DNA of 64,000 nucleotides from Psychrobacillus glaciei (lineage in GTDB: Bacteria > Bacillota > Bacilli > Bacillales_A > Planococcaceae). The stretch spans positions 1,736,001 through 1,800,000 of the forward strand of contig NZ_CP031223.1 of assembly GCF_008973485.1 (NCBI RefSeq), given 5' to 3'. Under the pieces are notes generated by a model that saw nothing but the letters and a program-made list of their open reading frames with translations, was not told the origin of the DNA and ran no database searches. Below, in pieces: positions 36,484 to 45,256 of the stretch (the first letter of the stretch is position 1; every line of letters begins with the position of its first letter). The position numbers were made by a program, and so were the translations under genes.

Positions 36484-36750
36484 GTGGAAGACAAGCGATG
36501 GATTGAACTGCATGGAAAGTTAAAGAAGATTTTAAATAGAGATGCAAATAATATTACGGTTCTCTTCAATGACATGAGTATCGGAAATTTAACACTAACA
36601 ATTCCTAAGTCGAATGTGTTCTCTCTTTCATTAAAGGTACACAAGTATTACAACCTATTTGCAGAACTAAAGGGGGTGACACATGTTAACAATGGAAGAG
36701 TTTATACAAATAATATATTGAAAGTGGTTAGGGTTGTTAATGAAAAATAA
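36484..36750 (+). CDS. Hypothetical phage protein
   Basis: 88 aa, GTG start with GGAAGAGG upstream. No domain recognised. It lies between the late regulators and the cos-like DNA. Confidence 0.5.
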   Translation: MEDKRWIELHGKLKKILNRDANNITVLFNDMSIGNLTLTIPKSNVFSLSLKVHKYYNLFAELKGVTHVNNGRVYTNNILKVVRVVNEK

Positions 36751-36755
36751 GATAT

Positions 36756-36880
36756 ACCCCCCTCTAAACAATTTCTATTAATTTGGAAAAGTACAGGGAC
36801 CGGGGAGGGGGTGTTCTGTCCAGATTTTTATAGAAAAAACGATTCCACGCGAGAGGGGGGGGAGGGGATCGCTAAGGTAC
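36756..36880 (+). other. G/C-tract region resembling a phage cos site
   Basis: In otherwise AT-rich DNA this 125-bp gap holds ACCCCCCTC, GGGACCGGGGAGGGGGTG and GAGAGGGGGGGGAGGGG, separated by AT-rich bases. Such clustered C and G tracts just upstream of the packaging/structural genes are typical of cos regions of Gram-positive phages. The cleavage site cannot be placed. Confidence 0.45.
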
Positions 36881-36910
36881 AAGAAATGTTGGATGAAAGT
36901 AGGTGAAAAA

Positions 36911-37084
36911 ATGATTGAAAGAACTTCAAATGAAAATAGCATCCTTATTCGTTCCGACGGCTCTGAAACTAAACTTGAAGCACCATCAAGTGGACATGGT
37001 GAACATCGAATAATCTGGAAAGATGGAAAGATATTAGATGTGGTAAAGGAAGAAAGAATTAGGATTCAAGAAAAAAAAATATAA
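36911..37084 (+). CDS. Small phage protein, XtrA/YqaO-like
   Basis: 57 aa. The core SSGHGEHRIIWKDGKILDV resembles the XtrA/YqaO family of small phage proteins (H-G-E-x-K/R-V/I-I pattern), which lie near late regulators. ATG at 36911 is preferred over 36893 because TAGGTG stands before it. Confidence 0.45.
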   Translation: MIERTSNENSILIRSDGSETKLEAPSSGHGEHRIIWKDGKILDVVKEERIRIQEKKI

Positions 37085-37104
37085 ATAAGTCTTACGGAAA
37101 AACC

Positions 37105-37146
37105 GAGGACACTTAGTCGCTTCATTGCGGATAGGTGTCCTCTTTT
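37105..37146 (+). terminator. Terminator upstream of the tape-measure gene
   Basis: GAGGACAC (37105-37112) pairs with GTGTCCTC (37135-37142), followed by TTTTTATTTT. It separates the early/regulatory part from the tape-measure gene, which has no visible promoter of its own. Confidence 0.8.
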
Positions 37147-37172
37147 TATTTTACAAAAGGAGTGTGAAGTGA

Positions 37173-40100
37173 ATGGCAGAACAAGAAGTTGGTAGATTAA
37201 AAGTTAGTCTCTCCATTGATAGTGCAAACTTCGAGAAATCTATTTCCAGTATAGACCGTAACTTAAAAGCAATGGGTCAAGAAATGGCTTCGGCTCGAAA
37301 CAAAGGTAAGGACTGGGGTAGCTCTATTTCCGGTTTAACAACTAAACAAGATACATTATCTCGTATGTTATCAGGACAAGAAACAAAAGTTAGTAGATTA
37401 CGGGATGCATATGAGAAAAGCAAAATCGAAACTGGTGAAAACTCGAAAGCTACTGAAAACTTAGCTATCAAATTAAATAAAGCAGTTGCTGAATATGACA
37501 AGACGGAAACTGAGTTAAAACAAGTAACAGATGCACTTAAAGTTCAACAGGATGAGTTAAAACGCTCTCTAAGTCCATGGCAACAGTTGAGCGATAAAAT
37601 GGATACTTTGGGTTCGAAAATGAAAGATGTTGGAGGAAAAATGAAGGATGTCGGTAAGAACCTTTCATTAAAATTGACAGCCCCATTATTAGCTTTAGGT
37701 ACTGGAGCAGTAAAAGCTGCAGTCGATTTTGAATCCGGAATGGCAGGAGTTCGTAAAACCACGGATTTAACAGACGCAGAATTTGCGACACTTACACAAG
37801 GAATTCGTGATATGGCAAAAGAAATGCCAGCAGCGGCAACTGAAATAGCAGGAATTACAGAACAGGCCGGACAGTTGGGAATTAAGAAAGAAGCGTTGCT
37901 TAGCTTTACTCGTACAATGGCCGACCTGGGAGTTTCGACGAATATGTCGTCTGAACAGGCATCTAATGCGCTTGCTCGTCTTGCTAATATCACAAAAATG
38001 AATCAACAAGACTTTGATAAATTAGGCTCTTCAGTAGTTGCTCTAGGAAATAATTTCGCAACAACAGAAGGTGAAATTGTGGATATGGCATTACGTTTAG
38101 CTGGTGCTGGTTCGCAAATTGGTATGTCCGAAGCAGATATTTTAGGATTATCTGCTGCTTTAAGTTCTGTTGGTATTGAAGCTGAAATGGGTGGTTCCGC
38201 AATGAGCCGTGTAATGGTTCGTATGCAGATTGCCGCAACGACTGGACTAGGAAAAGTGATGGACTTATCCAAGAAGACAGGAATGTCTTTAAGGGATATG
38301 CAGTTGATGGCTGCAAACGATGGTAAAGGTTTTAAAGAATTAGCTGGTTCTTTAAAAATGACGCAAGATGAAATGAAAAGCATCATTAATGCTGGTGTAG
38401 ATTTAGAGAACTTTGCAAAAGTAGCTGGTATGACTGGCGAACAATTTAAGAAAGCGTTCCAAGAAGATGCAGTAGGGGCTATCGCTTCATTTGTCGAAGG
38501 ATTAGGTACTGCAGAAGAAAAAGGCGATTCAGCCATCAACATATTGGAAGAAATGGGTATCAAAGAGGTACGTTTGCGTGATAGTTTATTACGTTCAGGC
38601 GGAGCACATAAATTAGTAGCAGACGCAATAGAGTTGTCGAATAAAGGATGGACTGAAAATGTAGCATTAACAAATGAAGCTGAGCAACGTTATGCAACAA
38701 CAGCCTCTAAAATGACGGTTTTTTTGAACAAAATAAAAGATTTAGGAATTACCATCGGAGATATTTTGATTCCAAAAGTAATTGCATTAATGGATTTTAT
38801 TGCACCATTAATTGAAAAATTCCAAGGGATGTCTACCGCAACACAAAACGTTATTTTAGTCTTTGCTGGAATAGCAGCTGCAATAGGTCCTGTACTCGTA
38901 ATTGTTGGTACATTAATAAGTTCCATTGGCACAATAGTAACCGCATTCGGTACTGTATCAGCGGCCATAGCAGTTGTCACCACAGGAGTAGCAGCGGCTA
39001 CACCAGCTGTTGGCGCTTTAGCAGCAGTCTTCACTGCTTTAACGGGTCCAGTCGGATTAATAATACTAAGCATTGCTGCATTAACAGTGGGTACAGTTGC
39101 ATTAGTTAAACATCTTAGCAAAGATGCATTACCTGCAGTCGATAGATTTGGAGATAGCTTAGAAGGTGTTTCAGATTCGACGAAAGTTGCATTAGAAGGA
39201 TTCTTTGAATTATCTGATGGAGTTAGTCAATCACTATCACAGTTAAGTTTAACATCTTCAAAAGTTACGCAAGAAATGGCTACAGACATGACCACTAAAT
39301 ATAACGAAATGAACAAGCAGATTGTGGATGGCTTAAATACTAGACATGCTCAAGAAATGGATAGTATGAAAAATTTCTTCTTAAATTCGTCCGTTTTAAA
39401 TGATGAAGAAGAAGCGAAGATTTTAGAGAAAAAACAACAGGCTCATGATAAAGAAATTGAGCGTGAAGAATATAACAGAAAACGCATTGGTGAAATACTA
39501 CAACAAGCTGCTGATGATAATAGAGCACTTACTGAGCGAGAACAAAAAGTTGTTGAGAACATTAATAAACATGCTCAAGATCAAGCGGTTAAAATTCTTA
39601 GTGAAAGTGAAATGGAACAGAAAATCATCATGGAACGATTGAAAGAAACTGCTAGCATTGCATCTGCACAACAAGCAGCGGAAGTCGTCAAAAATAGTGC
39701 TAAACAACGTGATAAATCAGTTAAAGAAGTAAATGCTCAATATGATGAAACAGTTGCTAGTATTATTCGTATGCGTGATGAAACTGGAGATATTTCAGCG
39801 GAACAAGCAGACAAATTAATTGCCGAAGCAAAAAAGCAACGTGATGGATCTGTAATGTATGCCGAAAATATGCATCAAGATATTGTATCAGAAGCAAAGA
39901 AACAAGCTGGAGAACACGCTAACGAAGTTGATTGGGAAACAGGCGAGATTCTATCCAAATGGGCAGTATTTAAAGATAAGATGGCAGATACATGGCAACG
40001 AACTAACGAGGCAATTAGCAAAAAAGTTTCTGAGTTGGTAACACTCATATCCACTAAATTTACGGAATTTCACAAGAAAATTTTCGACAAAATGGCAGAA

Positions 40101-40526
40101 ACGGAAGCGGATATTAAATCTAGATGGAACGTCATTATTGAGTTTTTTAAAGCGATTGACCTCAAGCAAATCGGCAAAGACATTATCCTTGGATTAATTA
40201 ATGGTATCGGATCTAAGTTTACGGCAGTTGGAGAAGCAATAAAAGGAATAGCTGATAATATCAAGGATACATTTACAAAGCTATTTGATATCCATTCACC
40301 TTCTCGCGTAATGGAAAAACTCGGCGGACATGTCGGTCAAGGTTTAAAGAAAGGGATAGATGGAACAAAAGACGATATTTTAGAAAGCATGAAAAATATC
40401 GCTGATGGAATTATGTCCATGGCGTCGCCAAGGATCAAAAGTAGTGAAAAGACCAAGGTGGCGGCAATGATACTGAAGGGAATTCTAAATAGGCCAAAAC
40501 ACGATAGGAGGTTAGTATTTTTATAA
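37173..40526 (+). CDS. Phage tail tape-measure protein (TP901 type)
   Basis: 1117 aa. An N-terminal coiled coil (LKVSLSIDSANFEKSISSID, about 1-130) precedes the TP901 core, with FESGMAGVRKTTDLTDAEF near residue 187 and GGSAMSRVMVRM near 340. Hydrophobic helices lie at about 555-650, then a Gln/Glu-rich coil. The usual closing motif FDIHSPSRVMEKLGGHVGQG is near 1037. The final ~30 residues (after SMASP) are unlike the family and may come from a recombination joint. It sets tail length in siphophages. No other tail, head or packaging gene is near, which is highly unusual. The stop overlaps the next start (TAATG). Confidence 0.9.
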   Translation: MAEQEVGRLKVSLSIDSANFEKSISSIDRNLKAMGQEMASARNKGKDWGSSISGLTTKQDTLSRMLSGQETKVSRLRDAYEKSKIETGENSKATENLAIKLNKAVAEYDKTETELKQVTDALKVQQDELKRSLSPWQQLSDKMDTLGSKMKDVGGKMKDVGKNLSLKLTAPLLALGTGAVKAAVDFESGMAGVRKTTDLTDAEFATLTQGIRDMAKEMPAAATEIAGITEQAGQLGIKKEALLSFTRTMADLGVSTNMSSEQASNALARLANITKMNQQDFDKLGSSVVALGNNFATTEGEIVDMALRLAGAGSQIGMSEADILGLSAALSSVGIEAEMGGSAMSRVMVRMQIAATTGLGKVMDLSKKTGMSLRDMQLMAANDGKGFKELAGSLKMTQDEMKSIINAGVDLENFAKVAGMTGEQFKKAFQEDAVGAIASFVEGLGTAEEKGDSAINILEEMGIKEVRLRDSLLRSGGAHKLVADAIELSNKGWTENVALTNEAEQRYATTASKMTVFLNKIKDLGITIGDILIPKVIALMDFIAPLIEKFQGMSTATQNVILVFAGIAAAIGPVLVIVGTLISSIGTIVTAFGTVSAAIAVVTTGVAAATPAVGALAAVFTALTGPVGLIILSIAALTVGTVALVKHLSKDALPAVDRFGDSLEGVSDSTKVALEGFFELSDGVSQSLSQLSLTSSKVTQEMATDMTTKYNEMNKQIVDGLNTRHAQEMDSMKNFFLNSSVLNDEEEAKILEKKQQAHDKEIEREEYNRKRIGEILQQAADDNRALTEREQKVVENINKHAQDQAVKILSESEMEQKIIMERLKETASIASAQQAAEVVKNSAKQRDKSVKEVNAQYDETVASIIRMRDETGDISAEQADKLIAEAKKQRDGSVMYAENMHQDIVSEAKKQAGEHANEVDWETGEILSKWAVFKDKMADTWQRTNEAISKKVSELVTLISTKFTEFHKKIFDKMAETEADIKSRWNVIIEFFKAIDLKQIGKDIILGLINGIGSKFTAVGEAIKGIADNIKDTFTKLFDIHSPSRVMEKLGGHVGQGLKKGIDGTKDDILESMKNIADGIMSMASPRIKSSEKTKVAAMILKGILNRPKHDRRLVFL

Positions 40527-41239
40527 TGACACTATTAATGCACGTTGGTTTTCAGGACGATTTTGTACTCGTAACATCTGATACCGCTAGAAGAAAAAAG
40601 TATTTTAACCCGATTAATCTAGAGGGAAATGGGCTTTTTGGAGAGCTCCAAGAGACAAGAGAAAAGCTTTTTAAAGTGACTGATACTGTTTTCGGCACCC
40701 TGGGAGGGTTGCTATTTATAGGTCACGCTTATATGAGCCGACTCTTAGCCCGTGTGAAACCTGATGATTGTTTAGACATTTGCGAAGAGTATCTGTCAGA
40801 GATTGCTGATGAAATTAACGAGGAAAAGCATGATCGCTTGTTCAAAAAATATCGTGTTTCTAAGGAATATCAAGTAACTTTGATGGGTTATTACAAAGAT
40901 GGAACACCTGGCATAGTAGGAATAATAGGCGGGAAATTAGAAAAAGCCAGTGGAGGGATACTTTCAAATGCATTTACGCCAACGGCCGAGGTAGGAGAGT
41001 TGACTGGTGACATCATGACAGATGCTGTATTTAAATACTTGATTAAACTCGACGTGAATGAGGTTATAAGTAATTTAGCGCACTTCCAAGCTGCAGTATC
41101 ATTTACTCATCCAGAAATAGTTTCCTCCACAATGATGTATATGGGAATAAAGAAAAGTTTGAGTGGAGAGTTGGTTTCCTTTGAAGGTGAAATTGATTTG
41201 AAGGATCTGATTGCTTCATTTGAGATTGAGGAAGGGTGA
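40526..41239 (+). CDS. Proteasome/HslV-type Ntn-hydrolase family protein
   Basis: 237 aa. After Met, Thr2 is followed by LLMHVGFQDDFVLVTSDT, where the spacing from Thr to the Asp in SDT equals that of the Thr1-Asp17 pair of proteasome beta subunits (one residue longer). KLFKVTDTVFGTLGG matches the Lys33 strand and the glycine turn. MGYYKDGTPGIVGI is the later beta-strand of the fold. It may be an autocatalytically activated peptidase or a related hydrolase. ATG overlaps the tape-measure stop. Assignment is by motif only. Confidence 0.6.
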   Translation: MTLLMHVGFQDDFVLVTSDTARRKKYFNPINLEGNGLFGELQETREKLFKVTDTVFGTLGGLLFIGHAYMSRLLARVKPDDCLDICEEYLSEIADEINEEKHDRLFKKYRVSKEYQVTLMGYYKDGTPGIVGIIGGKLEKASGGILSNAFTPTAEVGELTGDIMTDAVFKYLIKLDVNEVISNLAHFQAAVSFTHPEIVSSTMMYMGIKKSLSGELVSFEGEIDLKDLIASFEIEEG

Positions 41240-41243
41240 AAAC

Positions 41244-41561
41244 ATGATAGGATTCAAGGATAGTCTAAAACTAGACCACGAGAAAAGTATGCGCCTGTTT
41301 AATATCTCGGCAGAAGCTGAGAAAATGAAAGTCATGGCAAAGAACCAATTGAAAAAAAGTAAGGGGCAGATTACACCAATACAACGTGAAGAATTGAAAG
41401 CCCAGGCGAAGTATTTGACGGATGGCGCTAACGTGGTGCTGAAGGAAGCTAGGGAGATGCATTTCAAGGGCGCTACTACTGAACTAATTGGACAGTTGGA
41501 TGAAATATTGGAGATTGTAAAGAGTGAGCGTAAAAGCTTAGAGTTGATGATTAAAGTTTAG
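41244..41561 (+). CDS. Helical protein of unknown function
   Basis: 105 aa, almost wholly alpha-helical and charged; no domain recognised. ATG at 41244 follows GAAGGGTG, 5 bp after the Ntn gene. The last 35 residues (from MHFKGAT) recur at the right edge of the window, where a broken paralogue lies. Confidence 0.65.
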   Translation: MIGFKDSLKLDHEKSMRLFNISAEAEKMKVMAKNQLKKSKGQITPIQREELKAQAKYLTDGANVVLKEAREMHFKGATTELIGQLDEILEIVKSERKSLELMIKV

Positions 41562-41562
41562 T

Positions 41563-41592
41563 GAAGGAGGGGCTTAGGCTCCTTCTTTTTTT
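41563..41592 (+). terminator. Terminator of the tape-measure operon
   Basis: GAAGGAG (41563-41569) pairs with CTCCTTC (41579-41585), followed by T7. Confidence 0.8.
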
Positions 41593-41623
41593 GTGCGAAA
41601 AAAAACAGGATTATAAATATTAA

Positions 41624-41651
41624 TTGTCGAAATATTTTAAGAGCATATAAT
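41624..41651 (+). promoter_or_regulatory. Promoter of the 41.7-kb HTH gene pair
   Basis: TTGTCG at 41624-41629, a 16-bp spacer and TATAAT at 41646-41651, 28 nt before the start codon. Confidence 0.7.
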
Positions 41652-41678
41652 CCCCCAAAAAACTAAGGAGGTCCACTA

Positions 41679-41870
41679 ATGACGCTACGAATTGCTAAAG
41701 GTGTTCCTGATTTGCTGAAGTACCTCGAAGATAACGGGGTAGAACTTAGTCTATCCACGATATATCGACTTATACGCAAACAGGAAATACCATTTAAGCG
41801 GATTAATACACAAACTCTTTTATTTGATTTAAACAAGATTGATAGATGGATAGTAGGGGATGATGAGTGA
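41679..41870 (+). CDS. Excisionase-type HTH protein
   Basis: 63 aa. STIYRLIRKQEIPFKRIN and LNKIDRWI fit the DNA-binding excisionase/AlpA fold. AAGGAGG precedes the ATG. It is coupled to the next gene by an ATGA overlap; a decayed copy of the same two-gene module lies at 60754-61240. Confidence 0.7.
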   Translation: MTLRIAKGVPDLLKYLEDNGVELSLSTIYRLIRKQEIPFKRINTQTLLFDLNKIDRWIVGDDE

Positions 41871-42193
41871 GTAATCAGCGGTTGAAAGTGGAACTAGAGA
41901 TTACTATTCCATCGGATCTAGTTGTAATATCTAAAGTGGAACTAGATGAGTTAAAGCAACAATCTTTAAAAGGTGTCTACTGGAACATGAAAGATGTTGA
42001 ACAACGTACAGGAAGAAAAATTGATTGGTTGAAGGCGAATTTATTATACCTCCCACACTTTAGAAAAACCCTAGACGTTGAAAATGGTGGCTTTGTGTAT
42101 TATCCATCTGCTAAGGGGCAAGCCTGGTCCTTTCAAGCAAATAAGATGGCTGATTTTCTAGATAAGAACTTTCATCAGATATTTAGAAAATAG
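41867..42193 (+). CDS. Partner protein of the excisionase-type HTH
   Basis: 108 aa. ISKVELDELKQQ and WNMKDVEQRTGRKIDWLK suggest a second HTH-like unit; the end (ENGGFVYYPSAKGQAW) is conserved in the broken paralogue at 60979-61240. No family name can be given. Confidence 0.6.
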   Translation: MSNQRLKVELEITIPSDLVVISKVELDELKQQSLKGVYWNMKDVEQRTGRKIDWLKANLLYLPHFRKTLDVENGGFVYYPSAKGQAWSFQANKMADFLDKNFHQIFRK

Positions 42194-42214
42194 GTTTGCT
42201 TTATAGTGCAAATT

Positions 42215-42248
42215 AAAAACGCCACCCTATTTCAAGGAGAGCGTTTTT
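42215..42248 (+). terminator. Terminator of the HTH gene pair
   Basis: AAAAACGC (42215-42222) pairs with GCGTTTTT (42241-42248). Confidence 0.65.
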
Positions 42249-42353
42249 GTCTAATTATACTGCTTTTCCAACTTGTCAAAGATTGAAGGGTAAAAGAAGG
42301 AAGAAGTCGAATGTTATCAGTTACCTACAATTTTTACTATAAGGAGGAACTGA

Positions 42354-42545
42354 ATGAAACATTTCTACAATTCAAAAGAAGTAATGGAATTACTAACTCT
42401 TAATTCATCAAGAACCGCACTATCACGAATTAAGGCATTGAACGAAGAATTAATAGAAAAAGGTTATTGGATAGAGCGTGGAAAAGTTCCTATTCAATAC
42501 TTTCATGAAAAATATCCTTATATTGAAAGAAAAAAAGATGAATAA
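42354..42545 (+). CDS. Small HTH/excisionase-like protein
   Basis: 63 aa: FYNSKEVMELLTLNSSRTAL, IKALNEELIEKGYWIERGKV, fitting an excisionase or MerR-like helix-turn-helix. AAGGAGG precedes the ATG. Confidence 0.6.
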   Translation: MKHFYNSKEVMELLTLNSSRTALSRIKALNEELIEKGYWIERGKVPIQYFHEKYPYIERKKDE

Positions 42546-42561
42546 AAGAGGAGTGATAAAA

Positions 42562-42762
42562 TTGTCGCACCGAATTATAGTGCCTTATCTCGAAATTGGT
42601 GAATTTAAAGTCGCGACACCTATTGGCTTTTCTGAATTATTGGAACCGGCTTGGACTAAGAAAATAGAGAATGATGAAATTGACGTTTTCGCATCCTCAT
42701 ATCATCGGACAGTGTTTCGTAATCCAGAAGGTAGATTGGTAACTAGATATGAAAAGAAGTAA
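42562..42762 (+). CDS. Small hypothetical protein
   Basis: 66 aa from TTG, preceded by GAGGAG at good spacing; an ATG eight codons upstream (42538) is the alternative. No domain recognised. Confidence 0.45.
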   Translation: MSHRIIVPYLEIGEFKVATPIGFSELLEPAWTKKIENDEIDVFASSYHRTVFRNPEGRLVTRYEKK

Positions 42763-42785
42763 ATCATTGGGTTTGAAAATGGATT

Positions 42786-42819
42786 AATAAAAAAAGGCTT
42801 GCACAGAATCGTGTAAGCC
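42786..42819 (-). terminator. Terminator of the leftward transfer-like operon
   Basis: GGCTTGCAC (42796-42804) and GTGTAAGCC (42811-42819) form the stem. On the minus strand it is followed by TTTTTTTATT. Confidence 0.8.
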
Positions 42820-42835
42820 ATTAATTTATATTAAA

Positions 42836-43390
42836 TTAAACCGCTTTTCCAACTTGGCGTAGAATCTCAAGAAATAATGGCGACAACTGAATTAATACAT
42901 AGCCTAGACCAGCATTCATAATCATATTCCAAGCTTTTTCGGAATTACCGAACATAAAGAAGAAACACGCCCCTACCATGATAACGCTAGCTATTGGAAA
43001 GCTAATTGCGACTAATATTTGAATTACGGGATCTAATACGTTAGCAAGCATTGTTAACGAAGTATCTGCGATGAAGCCTGTTGGAATCATTTCAGGTGAA
43101 GCCATATTTGTAGGGAAAATAGTAGGTGCTTGTGCAAGCACATGGATAGGTTCTAGCACTGCTGTTGGTTCGATTATTGGTGCAGATACGGGGAGAGTGG
43201 TTGGTATGTGTTCGATAGTAGGAGAAGTGTTAAAGTGATAGATTGATAATCCGATAGCAGCAGTAATAGGAACACTTGCAGCGCCTATTATTGTTTTGTT
43301 AGTAGCATAAGCATCACCTGGTACACGATGACTATAATCCGTATATTCACTTTCTGGAACAACCTCAATTTTATGTTTGCGTTTAAACAC
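42836..43390 (-). CDS. VirB2/TrbC-like membrane protein
   Basis: 184 aa. A basic cytoplasmic start, one hydrophobic segment (about 33-50) and a Pro/Thr/Ile-rich linker are followed by two close hydrophobic helices near the C-terminus (about 118-145 and 155-175). The two-helix end resembles pilin-like VirB2/TrbC proteins of type IV secretion. Its place beside an FtsK-type ATPase supports a transfer or envelope role; the similarity is by layout only. Confidence 0.5.
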   Translation of the reverse strand: MFKRKHKIEVVPESEYTDYSHRVPGDAYATNKTIIGAASVPITAAIGLSIYHFNTSPTIEHIPTTLPVSAPIIEPTAVLEPIHVLAQAPTIFPTNMASPEMIPTGFIADTSLTMLANVLDPVIQILVAISFPIASVIMVGACFFFMFGNSEKAWNMIMNAGLGYVLIQLSPLFLEILRQVGKAV

Positions 43391-43404
43391 TCTTTTTCCT
43401 CCCT

Positions 43405-44007
43405 CTATTTGATTTCATTGATTGTGTATACTTTTGTTAGCGGTAACTCTCTACAAGCTTCTTGTAGTTGATTTCGCCTTAATTCAGATGTAGTGAGCCA
43501 CACAATCGTTGGAAAATGTTCTAATTTTTGTGCTAACAATTCATTATCATGCAATTCTTTATATCTTGCTATTTTCGTACGATTCTCTGACATTGGTTGA
43601 GTATGGTCCACCTCTAAAAAGTGATAACGAAGACTTTTAGTGAATAAAGCATCGCAAATAATAGTTGCTTTGCCATCTGATACTTTCACCTCGTTTCGCC
43701 AGTCGTGAGGGCATCCGTAAAATAGATAGAATTCATTCCGCATAATCGTATGCTCAACGTGAGAGCCCTTTTTACGTATCTTGGTACATTCAACATAAGC
43801 TCTACCGGTTGCGTTTAAATAGTAAATAAATTGATGTCCGTCGCGTACATACGTGAGGTAATCCGATAATGCGCTGATAACTCGATTCGTATTGCGTTTG
43901 GATCCTAGTCGGAAATAACGGTTAAGCTGATTGCGAGTCATGAAATCAAATTTCTTCAATAATAATAGTATCGATTCCTCTCGGTTGTTCAACTTCCGCT
44001 TGTTCAA
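43405..44007 (-). CDS. Replication-relaxation family protein
   Basis: 200 aa. An N-terminal winged helix (KFDFMTRNQLNRYFRLGSKR) is followed by a restriction-fold-like domain with CDALFTK, FLEVDHTQPM and KIARYKEL, the D-ExD-K pattern of the replication-relaxation family found in plasmids and integrative elements. The TTG start lies 62 bp inside the ftsK-like gene; a shorter start would remove the winged helix. Confidence 0.7.
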   Translation of the reverse strand: MNKRKLNNREESILLLLKKFDFMTRNQLNRYFRLGSKRNTNRVISALSDYLTYVRDGHQFIYYLNATGRAYVECTKIRKKGSHVEHTIMRNEFYLFYGCPHDWRNEVKVSDGKATIICDALFTKSLRYHFLEVDHTQPMSENRTKIARYKELHDNELLAQKLEHFPTIVWLTTSELRRNQLQEACRELPLTKVYTINEIK

Positions 44008-45256
44008 GTACGATAACCTCCTTTTCGACTTTTTCTACGACGTAAGGTGCTAATGTCTTTTGAATTATTTCAGATGTAATTAATGGGGTTTGAAGGATTT
44101 CTCGTTTATCTGCAGTTTGATAGATGGCTCTACCTTTAATTTGTGGAAGTAATTCAGCACCAGTTTCATCTAAAACAACCTTAGATGCAGTTGCAGATTG
44201 AACTCTGAATGATAATTTAGCGTCACTATTTTGTTTGCATTGTCTAGGGATCACATCGCCAGTAGGATATTGAGTGGCCAAGATTTGACGAAAGCCTAAA
44301 CCTCTACCCAACCTACTTATTTGACTCATTAACTTCTGGCATTCTTCTTTTAACTTCCTATCCGGAGTTCCTACAGCTTCAGCAGGGTTCAACTCGCCAA
44401 CCTCATCAATTATTACGAAGTAACGCTCTTTAATACCGGCTTCCTGGACGTTCTTCTTTCCAAGGAATCTAAGACGGTTCTGTATCGTTCGCATTTGGTC
44501 GTATGCTGCTTGTAATGTCGTTAGAGCTTCTTCCGGTTCATACGCAATACTTACTGTCTGCTTAATAGATTCGTAGTCGCATAACTCCACACCGCCTTTT
44601 AAATCGATTAAATAGAAGCTCACGTAATCAGGTTGACTCTGTAGCAAACTTGTAATCATCGAATTTATAAACGTAGATTTCCCATATCCTGATGATCCTC
44701 CGGTAACGAGGTGCGGTATTTTTTCGAAATCATGGTATCTGAATGTGTTTTTATCGCGTGTAACACCCACAGGGACGCTCCAATTAACACCAGGCTCAAA
44801 CGGTACTTGTAACGGTAAAGGCTCGTTATAGACACGTATTTTCAGTAATCCATCGAATATTATTTCGATTTCTTTACGCTCCGTAAGTTTGTTAGTCCAT
44901 AGCGTTTTAAGGTTGTCAATGATATTTTCATCGAGTTGCAACGACTTTAAATCTGCAATGCTGATACGTTGACGACGATTGTTTAATCCGTCCTCTAATA
45001 CACGTTGTTTCGCTAAATAGTCGTCATAACTGCGCCCTAGCGGTATTCGATAGGCGTATTCCATGCCCCATTCATATGATTTCTTGCGGATTAGCTGCGT
45101 CGTAAGCGTTTCTTTGCCATCTTTTACGTTTAATCCGGATAGCGATATGATTCGCTGTATTTTTCCGCTATCATTCGTGGCTAAACCTTTCTTTTTCACG
45201 AATGCTTTTAATGCAATTCCACCCATAAAAGTTGTTGTTAAAATTTCAAATATCAT
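43946..45256 (-). CDS. FtsK/SpoIIIE-type DNA translocase (conjugation/plasmid type)
   Basis: 436 aa. Walker A GGSSGYGKST near residue 190, LIDLKGGVE near 220, Walker B FVIIDEVGEL near 277, and the Q/R-rich motif SRLGRGLGFRQILATQ near 315. It lacks the long membrane and gamma domains of the cell-division FtsK. It resembles the coupling or Tcp/YdcQ-type ATPases of Gram-positive integrative elements. It probably pumps element DNA. ATG overlaps the stop of the 61-codon gene before it. Confidence 0.8.
   Translation of the reverse strand: MIFEILTTTFMGGIALKAFVKKKGLATNDSGKIQRIISLSGLNVKDGKETLTTQLIRKKSYEWGMEYAYRIPLGRSYDDYLAKQRVLEDGLNNRRQRISIADLKSLQLDENIIDNLKTLWTNKLTERKEIEIIFDGLLKIRVYNEPLPLQVPFEPGVNWSVPVGVTRDKNTFRYHDFEKIPHLVTGGSSGYGKSTFINSMITSLLQSQPDYVSFYLIDLKGGVELCDYESIKQTVSIAYEPEEALTTLQAAYDQMRTIQNRLRFLGKKNVQEAGIKERYFVIIDEVGELNPAEAVGTPDRKLKEECQKLMSQISRLGRGLGFRQILATQYPTGDVIPRQCKQNSDAKLSFRVQSATASKVVLDETGAELLPQIKGRAIYQTADKREILQTPLITSEIIQKTLAPYVVEKVEKEVIVLEQAEVEQPRGIDTIIIEEI

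Noticed and set aside
37537-40264. Several long minus-strand frames inside the tape-measure gene
   Set aside because: Shadows caused by the codon pattern of the coiled-coil gene.
41271-41467. Minus-strand frames inside 41244-41561
   Set aside because: Shadow frames of the plus-strand gene; no ribosome sites.
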